64,000 bases of DNA from NCBI RefSeq assembly GCF_021462265.1, contig NZ_JAJONF010000012.1, positions 124,001-188,000 of the forward strand, read 5' to 3'. The stretch is from Streptomyces shenzhenensis. Its GTDB lineage: Bacteria > Actinomycetota > Actinomycetes > Streptomycetales > Streptomycetaceae. The notes below the pieces were generated by a model. That model made no database searches. It was not told where the DNA came from and saw only the letters and a program-made list of their open reading frames with translations. Below are positions 57,977 to 64,000 of the stretch, one piece after another. Made by a program: the position numbers and the translations under genes. Within the stretch, counting starts at the first letter, position 1; every line of letters starts with the position of its first letter.

Positions 57977-58875
57977 CAACCACAGACATACCCCGCAAGG
58001 CCGACGCCGATCCCGGTCGGACTGTATCCAAGAAGCGGACCCGCGGCGCGGTGAGCGGCGGGATCCGACAGGCGGTGTCCGCAACCACCCTGCTGTGGAT
58101 CCTCGCGTGCCTCTACGGGCTGCCGGTGCTGTGGTTCATCCTCAGCTCCCTCAAGCCGGCCAGCGACCTGTTCTCCTATCCGCTGACGCTGGTTCCGCAC
58201 CACCCCACCCTGTCCGGGTACCTGACGGCGTGGCGCAGTGCCAACTTCTCCCAGTTCTTCATCAACACGACCATCGTGTGTGTGATCACGACGATCCTCA
58301 CGGTGGGAGTGAGCTGCTGCACCGGGTACGCGCTGGCCAAATACGACAACAGATGGCTCAAGGCGTTCTTCATCTGCATCCTGGCCACCACGATGCTGCC
58401 GGGCGAGGTCATGCTGGCCCCGGAGTTCCTGGTGGTTCGCAACCTCGGCCTGTACAACTCGTTCGCCGGCATCATCCTCCCGGCGGTGCTCACCGCGACC
58501 GGATGCTTCATGTTCCGCCAGTTCTTCCTGACGGTTCCCGACGAACTCGTGGAAGCGGCCCGCATCGACGGTGCCCGCGAACTGTCGATCTTCCTGCGGA
58601 TCATGGTGCCGCTCTCCCGGCCCATCATGCTGACCCTCGCCATCCTGTCCTTCCAGTGGCGGTGGAACGACTACATCTGGCCGCTGCTGATGCTCAACGA
58701 CCCCAACAAGTTCACCGTGCAGATCGGCATCCAGAGCATCGTCGGCGCGCAGAACATCAACTGGTCGGTCCTGCTCGGCGCCTCGGTCATCTCCATGGTC
58801 CCGCTGATCGTGATCTTCCTGGTCTTCCAGCGCTACGTCATGGGCGCCGACATCAACGCCGGACTGAAGGACTGA
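57973..58875 (+). CDS. Sugar ABC transporter permease, MalG type
   Basis: A 300-residue inner-membrane permease, six helices after a charged N-terminus. The EAA motif is EAARIDGARELSIFLRIMVPLSRP, and the C-terminus GADINAGLKD is typical of MalG-type partners. Together with the upstream permease it forms the translocation pore. The next gene starts 2 nt after its stop codon, strong evidence that the unknown enzyme belongs to the same operon and acts on the imported sugar. Confidence 0.93.
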   Translation: MTTTDIPRKADADPGRTVSKKRTRGAVSGGIRQAVSATTLLWILACLYGLPVLWFILSSLKPASDLFSYPLTLVPHHPTLSGYLTAWRSANFSQFFINTTIVCVITTILTVGVSCCTGYALAKYDNRWLKAFFICILATTMLPGEVMLAPEFLVVRNLGLYNSFAGIILPAVLTATGCFMFRQFFLTVPDELVEAARIDGARELSIFLRIMVPLSRPIMLTLAILSFQWRWNDYIWPLLMLNDPNKFTVQIGIQSIVGAQNINWSVLLGASVISMVPLIVIFLVFQRYVMGADINAGLKD

Positions 58876-58877
58876 CC

Positions 58878-60602
58878 GTGCCCACCCCGCTCGACCACGA
58901 GTTCCTCCGCGCGGTGGCCGGCGCCGCTGACCGGTCGGCCGCCCCACTGGTGGCCGGCCCCGAGGACGAACCCGCCGGTGTGACCCACCGCGTCCTGGCC
59001 CGCCGGGTGAAGACCCTGGTCGCGGCGTACCGCTCCCCGGACTCGGCACTGCACGGCAGCAGCCGGGCCGTCGCCGCCGCACTGACCCACCTCCGCGCCC
59101 TGCTGGCCGCGCAGACCGCCTCCGGTCTCTTCGCCGGCGGCGACAACGTGCAGTCACCGCCGGACTCCGCGTTCACGGTGAACGACGTGTGCGACGCGCA
59201 CGTGCTCGCCGCCGGCGCGGGACCGGAACTGCGTGACGTCACGGCCGCGCTTGCCGAGATCGCCGGCGCTGCCTCCGCCGCCCTCCTCACCGGCGGGGTG
59301 CACACCCCGAACCACCGCTGGGAACTGTGTGCGGCGCTGGCCCGGCTGCACCGGTCGTTCCCGGACGCCCGGCTGCTCGACCGTGTCGACGCATGGCTCG
59401 CCGAGGGCGTCGACATCGACGCGGACGGCCTGTACTCGGAACGCAGCGCCGTCTACGCGTCCCACGTGTCCAATCCCTCGCTGCTCCTGCTGGCCGAAGT
59501 CCTCGGCCGCACCGACCTGCGGGACGCCGTCGAACGCAACCTCACCGCGACATTGGACCTGATCAGACCGGACGGCACGGTGGAGACCGTGCACTCGCGC
59601 CGGCAGGACCAGCACCACCCGTTCCCGCTGGCGTCCTACCTGCCGCACTACCGGCTGCTCGCGGTCCGCAGCGGCCGGGGCGACTTCGCCCGGGCGGCGC
59701 GGCTGGCAGCAGCCGACGGGGTCGACGACCCCGGCCTGCTCGCCGAGACCCTCCTCACCCCCGACCTGTGCCACGCGCTGCCGGCACCGGACCCGGAGCC
59801 CCTGACCCGCGACCGGTACCTCGGCACGGCGCGCCTCGCCTCACATGCCTCCGCCACCGCACACACCGTCCTGTACGGCGGCTCGGACGTGCCCGGGCAC
59901 CGGCGCATCCGCTCGGGACTCGCCTGCAACCCCACCTTCCTGCGCCTGTTCGCCGGCGACGCCGTCCTCGACGCGGTCCGGCTCTCCCGGGGCTTCTTCG
60001 ACCTGGGCCCTTTCCGCGCCGCCGACATGCAGCAGGTCGCCGGCCACCAATACCGGCTCACCGAGACCCTGACGGCCGCCTACTACCAGCCGCTCCCGCC
60101 GGACCGGCGACGGGACGACGGCGCCTACCGCGTGGCGGACGAGGGACGCTTCTCGGCCGCGATGGCCTTCCCGGACCGGCCCCGGGACGAGGTCTCCCAC
60201 ACGACACGCGTCGAAGCGGAGCTGCGGGACGACGGCGCCGACCTGAGGATCGACATCAGCGGCCCACGGGTGCCCTGGGCACTCGAACTGACCTTCCGGC
60301 CGGGTGGCGAGCCGCAGGGCGCCGTACCGATCGGTGACAGGCGCTGGTGCCTGACGACCGGGCCGCTGACCTACCGGGTGGGCGACGACGAGATCCGCGT
60401 CGAGGCCGCCGTCGAGGCCGGCGAACCACTCGCCGGACCGGACCGGAGCGACGTACTACGGTACGACCCGGGCCAGGACTACACCGTGGCCGGCGGCACC
60501 GACGCGACGACCGGGAACCGCGTCTACCTCGGTGGGCACGGCCCGCAGACACTGACCGTCACCCTGCGCGCCCGGCGTTCCGTACCCGGCGTCCGACCCT
60601 GA
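58878..60602 (+). CDS. Unknown cytoplasmic protein, possible toroid-fold polysaccharide lyase or hydrolase
   Basis: A 574-residue protein without signal peptide. Residues about 20-360 look like paired alpha-helices of an alpha/alpha toroid (RVKTLVAAYRSPDSALHGSS, TGGVHTPNHRWELCAALARL, SERSAVYASHVSNPSLLLLAEVLG, VHSRRQDQHHPFPLASYLPHY). Residues about 370-574 look like beta-strands (VSHTTRVEAELRDDGADLRI, RRWCLTTGPLTYRVGDDEIRVEA). The plan matches heparinase/alginate-lyase-like enzymes; conserved-looking NH-RW, Tyr and QDQHH positions could be catalytic, but I cannot assign a family. It sits 2 nt after the permease gene, so it should process the imported oligosaccharide in the cytoplasm. Confidence 0.85.
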   Translation: MPTPLDHEFLRAVAGAADRSAAPLVAGPEDEPAGVTHRVLARRVKTLVAAYRSPDSALHGSSRAVAAALTHLRALLAAQTASGLFAGGDNVQSPPDSAFTVNDVCDAHVLAAGAGPELRDVTAALAEIAGAASAALLTGGVHTPNHRWELCAALARLHRSFPDARLLDRVDAWLAEGVDIDADGLYSERSAVYASHVSNPSLLLLAEVLGRTDLRDAVERNLTATLDLIRPDGTVETVHSRRQDQHHPFPLASYLPHYRLLAVRSGRGDFARAARLAAADGVDDPGLLAETLLTPDLCHALPAPDPEPLTRDRYLGTARLASHASATAHTVLYGGSDVPGHRRIRSGLACNPTFLRLFAGDAVLDAVRLSRGFFDLGPFRAADMQQVAGHQYRLTETLTAAYYQPLPPDRRRDDGAYRVADEGRFSAAMAFPDRPRDEVSHTTRVEAELRDDGADLRIDISGPRVPWALELTFRPGGEPQGAVPIGDRRWCLTTGPLTYRVGDDEIRVEAAVEAGEPLAGPDRSDVLRYDPGQDYTVAGGTDATTGNRVYLGGHGPQTLTVTLRARRSVPGVRP

Positions 60603-60649
60603 CCACGTCCGCCACGGCCACCTCCGCAACGAAGGGCTGACCTCCCCCG

Positions 60650-62467
60650 ATGCACCTGCCGCGCCAGCTCGGCCCGCTGCACGACCTGCCGGCCACCCCC
60701 GAGGCGTACGACGCGGTCCTCGCCGACGTCGTGGCGCAGGCCCTGGCCCGCCTCACCCCCGAGGGCAACCTCGAACACCCCGACGCCGACGACGACATCG
60801 GCGACACCTCGCTCGGCGTCACCTCCCTGCTGGCCCTCGCCTGGCAGCGCTCCAAGGACCCGCGGCTGCCGGAGGCGGTGCGCCGCAGCCTCGCCTTCCA
60901 CCTGCGCGAGCGGGTCTACACCGAGGACAACCCCGGCTACCCGAACCTCACGGTCCGCGGCTCCGGCCTGCCGTACGCCCGGTACGTCCTCGAGGCGGGC
61001 GCGCACCCGATCGGGGACTGGCCCAGCACGGTGTGGGCGCTGCTCCAGGCCGTGAACATCCTCGACCTCGCGGACGGCCTGGTCGACGACGAACAGCGCG
61101 CGGAGCTCGTCGAGGTGAGCCACGGCTACTGGCGCTGGCTGACCGAGGCCACCTGCTTCAACCCGCAGGAGGCCGGGAACCAGGCGATCGGGTGCGTGGT
61201 CGGCGGGCTGATGCTGGCGCGCCATCTGCCGCCCGGGCAGGAGGAGCCGGTCAGGGCGCGGGCGCTCGCCCTGTACCGGGACCGGATCCGGGCCCACCGC
61301 GTCCTGGACCGGGGCGCACTGCTGCCGCCCGAGCACGGCGGCGCCTACGACAACAACTACGGCCCGATCTCCCTGTCCTTCCTCGCCCAGGCCCACCGGA
61401 TCAGCGGCGCGGAGATGTTCGCCGAGGACGGCGACGCGCTCGCCCGCTACCTCGACGCCCGCCTGACCAGCGGCGGCTTCGACAACGGCGGTCCGCGCTA
61501 CAGCGAACAGCACTCCGGTTTCGAGTCGGTGCTCGGGCTGCGCTACTTCGGCGCCCGGGTCGGCTCCGACCTGGGCCGCTACCGGGGCGACACCAACTGG
61601 GGCCGGCACGCGGTGAAGCCGGACGGCGGGGTCGACGGGCACTTCGCCTGGATGCTGGTCTGGCAGATCCAGGACACCACCCCCTGGCACCGGAACCCGT
61701 CCGCCGGCCCGGCCCGCCACCAACTCCGCGCGGATTCGGTCTCGGTGGCCTTCGACAGCCGCATGACCCCGTCACTCCTCGAGGCCGGCGGCACCTACTA
61801 CCTGCCGGCGGCGGTGAACCGGCAGCACGGCTTCGGCCCGGTCCTGGACGGCTTCCTGTACTGCCGGCCGATGGGCGAGGTCCGGGTCCGGGACGTACGC
61901 GCCGGCGGCCTGAGCGCCAAGCTGGTGAGCAAGCCGGTCGTGGGCCGCGACCACGTCCTGCGCCACGTACGCTCCCTGTACGTCACGGACGGCACCCGGC
62001 TCTGGGTGACGGTGGCCGTAGAGCGCCTGGACGGGACGCCCTACCTGCTGGCCGGGCTGCCGTACGCGGCGGACGACGGCGACCGGGTGCGTCGGGTCGC
62101 CGAGGGCGAGGTCGCCTCGGCGGGTGCCCTGCGCCTCACGCATCCCGCCGCGCAGGGGACGGACTGCTTCGACGCACGCGCCGAACTCACCCAGGAACAG
62201 GCCGCGTTCGCCCTGGCCGCCGACCCGCGCGGCTACGGCGACCCGGACGAGGGCTGGCGCCACCTGGTCACTTCCACTGCCTACGAGGCCGAACCGGCGC
62301 CGGGCGCGCCGGAGAACCTGCACGTGTTCGCCGTACGGTACGGCCCCGGCGGTGACTTCACCCCCTCGTTCGAGGGCGATCTGACCGTGCACACCGAGGC
62401 GTTCACGGCCGTCATCGGGGCCGAGGACGCCCGCGGCGAGCCGGCACTGGCCCTCGCTGCCCGCTGA
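60650..62467 (+). CDS. Second unknown cytoplasmic toroid-like carbohydrate enzyme
   Basis: A 605-residue cytoplasmic protein, 47 nt after the preceding unknown gene. The N-terminal ~340 residues are helical pairs (LADVVAQALARLTPEGNLEH, TSLLALAWQRSKDPRLPEAV, STVWALLQAVNILDLADGL, CFNPQEAGNQAIGCVVGGLM, GGAYDNNYGPISLSFLAQAH, RYSEQHSGFESVLGLRYFG). From about residue 360 the pattern is beta-rich (SVSVAFDSRM, VSKPVVGRDHVLRHVRSLYV, RLWVTVAVERLDG). This again suggests an alpha/alpha toroid plus beta-sandwich, with Asn-Gln, Asn-Tyr and His motifs where lyases carry their catalytic groups. It shares layout but little sequence with its neighbour. No family is recognised. Confidence 0.85.
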   Translation: MHLPRQLGPLHDLPATPEAYDAVLADVVAQALARLTPEGNLEHPDADDDIGDTSLGVTSLLALAWQRSKDPRLPEAVRRSLAFHLRERVYTEDNPGYPNLTVRGSGLPYARYVLEAGAHPIGDWPSTVWALLQAVNILDLADGLVDDEQRAELVEVSHGYWRWLTEATCFNPQEAGNQAIGCVVGGLMLARHLPPGQEEPVRARALALYRDRIRAHRVLDRGALLPPEHGGAYDNNYGPISLSFLAQAHRISGAEMFAEDGDALARYLDARLTSGGFDNGGPRYSEQHSGFESVLGLRYFGARVGSDLGRYRGDTNWGRHAVKPDGGVDGHFAWMLVWQIQDTTPWHRNPSAGPARHQLRADSVSVAFDSRMTPSLLEAGGTYYLPAAVNRQHGFGPVLDGFLYCRPMGEVRVRDVRAGGLSAKLVSKPVVGRDHVLRHVRSLYVTDGTRLWVTVAVERLDGTPYLLAGLPYAADDGDRVRRVAEGEVASAGALRLTHPAAQGTDCFDARAELTQEQAAFALAADPRGYGDPDEGWRHLVTSTAYEAEPAPGAPENLHVFAVRYGPGGDFTPSFEGDLTVHTEAFTAVIGAEDARGEPALALAAR

Positions 62468-62603
62468 GCGCCCGGCTGTACCACCGCGACCTGCGAGATG
62501 CCGACGGCGGCGCCGCCGTGGCCGGCCGCGCCCACGCGGCGGCAGCCGCATGCCGGATCCCGCATCGCGCCCCTTCAGGGCGCTGCCGCCGGGCCCGCCC
62601 GGT

Positions 62604-63272
62604 TCAGCGACCGCTGCCCGCGTCGTACGGCGCGGGCAGCGCCGTGCCGGGCACCACCAGGTCCGCCAGGTCCCGGGTGGCGGCGACCAGGTCGGCGTTG
62701 AGCTGGTCGGTGCCCGCCACCCAGGCCACCGCCTGCTCGTGCGCCTTGCCGAACTCCTCGTGCCGGGCGACCAGCCGCCGTACCCGCTCCGCCTCGTCCG
62801 TCTCGCAGAACCACACCTCGTCCAGGGCCGGCCGCACCCGCGCCCACAAACCGTCCGCCAGCAGCAGGTAGTTGCCCTCCGTCACCACCAGCCGGGCCGT
62901 CGGCGGGACGGGGACCGCGCCCGCGAGCGGCTGTTCGAGGACCCGCTCGAAGCCCGGCGCGTACACCACGGTGTCCGTCTCTGCGCGCAGCCGCCGCAGC
63001 AGTGCCGCGTACCCGGCCGCGTCGAAGGTCGCGGGCGCCCCCTTGCGGTCCCGCAGACCGAGGCGGTCCAGTTCGACGTCGGCCAGGTGGAAGCCGTCCA
63101 TCGGCACGTGCGCGGCCCACGGCTCGCCGGTGCCGTTCAGTTCCCGCACCAGATGGTCGGCGAGGGTCGTCTTGCCGGCACCGGGGCTGCCCGCGATGCC
63201 GAGGATCGCGCGCGGACCGCGTCCGGCGAGTGAGCGGGCGCGGTCGAGGAGGTCGTCGAAAGTCAGCGGCAC
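62604..63272 (-). CDS. P-loop kinase of the nucleoside/uridine-kinase type
   Basis: A 222-residue cytoplasmic kinase. Walker A GIAGSPGAGKTTLADHL begins near residue 24. PMDGFHLADVELDRLGLRDRKGAP is the PRK/uridine-kinase-like substrate loop, and VTEGNYLLL carries the Walker B region. This FRK/PanK-like branch is often annotated as nucleoside or fructose kinase; substrate is not determined here. The GTG start places the P-loop at the normal distance. It converges on the unknown enzyme gene and diverges from the HAD phosphatase, 77 bp apart. A sugar role is conceivable from context. Confidence 0.85.
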   Translation of the reverse strand: MPLTFDDLLDRARSLAGRGPRAILGIAGSPGAGKTTLADHLVRELNGTGEPWAAHVPMDGFHLADVELDRLGLRDRKGAPATFDAAGYAALLRRLRAETDTVVYAPGFERVLEQPLAGAVPVPPTARLVVTEGNYLLLADGLWARVRPALDEVWFCETDEAERVRRLVARHEEFGKAHEQAVAWVAGTDQLNADLVAATRDLADLVVPGTALPAPYDAGSGR

Positions 63273-63349
63273 GCAAAAAGTGTGACACCGGGCCCGGAAT
63301 GTGGCGGGCGCCACCCCCTGGAAGCCGTCCGGTGGGGAAGATGCCGGAC

Positions 63350-64000
63350 ATGACTGCACTCGGGCTGCCCGACACCATCCAGGCCTGTCTCTTCGATCTC
63401 GACGGGGTGGTCACCAAGACGGCCGTCGTGCACGCGGCGGCCTGGAAGGAGACCTTCGACGCCTTCCTGCGCGGCTACGGGGGACAGCGGCCCTTCGATC
63501 CGGTCGCCGACTACGACGAGTACGTCGACGGACGCCCCCGCGCCGACGGGGTCCGCGCCTTCCTCGTCTCCCGCGGCATCCATCTGCCCGAGGGCGACCC
63601 GGACGACCCACCGGACGCCCCGACCGTGCACGGCCTCGGCAACCGCAAGAACGTACTGCTGCTGGAGAAGATCCACACCGAGGGCGTCGAGGCCTACGAC
63701 GGCACCCTGCGCTATCTGGAGGCGGTCCGCGCGCACGGGCTGCGCACCGCGATCGTCTCGTCCAGCGCCAACTGCCGTGACGTGCTGCGCTCGATCGGCG
63801 CCGAGCACTTCTTCGACGTCCGTATCGACGGGGTCGTGGCCGCCGAGCGCCGGCTGCCCGGCAAGCCGCGCCCCGACACCTTCCTGGCCGCCGCCCACGA
63901 CCTGGGGGTCGAACCCTCCGGTGCCGCGGTGTTCGAGGACGCCCTCGCCGGAATGGACGCGGGCCGCGCGGGCCGGTTCGGGTACGTCGTCGGCGTCGAC
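63350..64000 (+). CDS. HAD-superfamily beta-phosphoglucomutase-like protein (cut by window end)
   Basis: The first 217 residues of a HAD hydrolase, running off the window. Motif I is CLFDLDGVVTKTA, with the second Asp needed for phosphate transfer. Motif II is AIVSSSANC, motif III LPGKPRPDTFL and motif IV VFEDALAGMDAG. The cap (about 20-110) is large, as in beta-phosphoglucomutases that are paired with or precede GH65 disaccharide phosphorylases. The next gene, outside the window, may therefore be a GH65 enzyme; this is a prediction. An in-frame ATG at 63341 is an alternative start, but the GGGGAAG ribosome binding site suits 63350. Confidence 0.85.
   Translation, partial: MTALGLPDTIQACLFDLDGVVTKTAVVHAAAWKETFDAFLRGYGGQRPFDPVADYDEYVDGRPRADGVRAFLVSRGIHLPEGDPDDPPDAPTVHGLGNRKNVLLLEKIHTEGVEAYDGTLRYLEAVRAHGLRTAIVSSSANCRDVLRSIGAEHFFDVRIDGVVAAERRLPGKPRPDTFLAAAHDLGVEPSGAAVFEDALAGMDAGRAGRFGYVVGVD

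Noticed and set aside
55574..58084. Leftward 836-residue frame opposite the importer genes
   Set aside because: Shadow of the lipoprotein and permease genes, which have clear lipobox, membrane helices and EAA motifs.

Overview
The window looks like chromosomal DNA of a Streptomyces or close relative. GC content is very high, codon third positions are almost all G or C, and GTG starts and ATGA-type overlaps are common. The gene content fits too: SpoIIE/PP2C phosphatases with GAF and PAS modules, mycothiol-dependent formaldehyde oxidation, F420/PPOX proteins, ROK regulators, and sugar ABC importers without their own ATPase. I see no rRNA, tRNA, CRISPR array, prophage or replication origin.

Layout. 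0-6 kb: a large multi-sensor phosphatase, a small unknown protein and an rmlA-rmlB-rmlD dTDP-sugar operon ending in an 18-bp hairpin. 6-8 kb: a MarR regulator with a palindromic operator, a cysteine-less isochorismatase-fold protein and a YfcE phosphoesterase. 8-15.6 kb: a tightly coupled leftward operon, coxS-L-M-D-E-XdhC-G, for a form II carbon-monoxide-dehydrogenase-like molybdenum hydroxylase, with a Crp-like site upstream. 16-23 kb: secreted glycosidases (GH5 endoglycoceramidase-like, GH27 alpha-galactosidase with a ricin-type lectin domain), a beta-propeller protein and a TetR regulator whose own operator is repeated in front of the GH5 gene. 23-30 kb: a folD paralogue behind a ZTP (pfl) riboswitch, an NTF2-like protein, an ABC exporter, a CsoR/CstR-type regulator, and S-(hydroxymethyl)mycothiol dehydrogenase with a metallo-beta-lactamase partner. 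30-39 kb: an SDR, a PLP decarboxylase, an L,D-transpeptidase, a Gfo/Idh oxidoreductase divergent from a ROK regulator, an anchored S1 protease, a PatB-like lyase and a PPOX protein. 39.4-40.9 kb: a TnpB-only IS605-type element inserted exactly at the stop codon of its neighbour. 41-51 kb: a zinc-ribbon/OB-fold gene and a TetR gene sharing a palindrome, a PG-binding membrane protein, an ANTAR-GAF-PAS-PP2C phosphatase, an RpiR regulator and a GT39-like membrane enzyme. 50.7-64 kb: a PAP2 phosphatase, then a carbohydrate locus, and finally a P-loop kinase and a HAD phosphatase cut by the window edge.

The carbohydrate locus (about 53-62.5 kb) is the best candidate for an undescribed system. A BadF-type amino-sugar kinase and a ROK regulator diverge from a palindromic operator. 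They are followed by a complete sugar-binding lipoprotein/permease importer and two large cytoplasmic proteins of unknown family. Both unknown proteins look like helical-toroid plus beta-sandwich carbohydrate enzymes. The arrangement predicts uptake of an oligosaccharide and its breakdown inside the cell.

Several regulatory elements can be read directly from the sequence: the ZTP riboswitch, two pairs of matching TetR-type operators, a MarR operator, a CsoR/CstR-type operator, a ROK operator, a Crp-like site and a hairpin that hides the rmlA ribosome binding site. Starts given below are my choices from Shine-Dalgarno spacing and domain content. Family names come from motif recognition, not from database searches.
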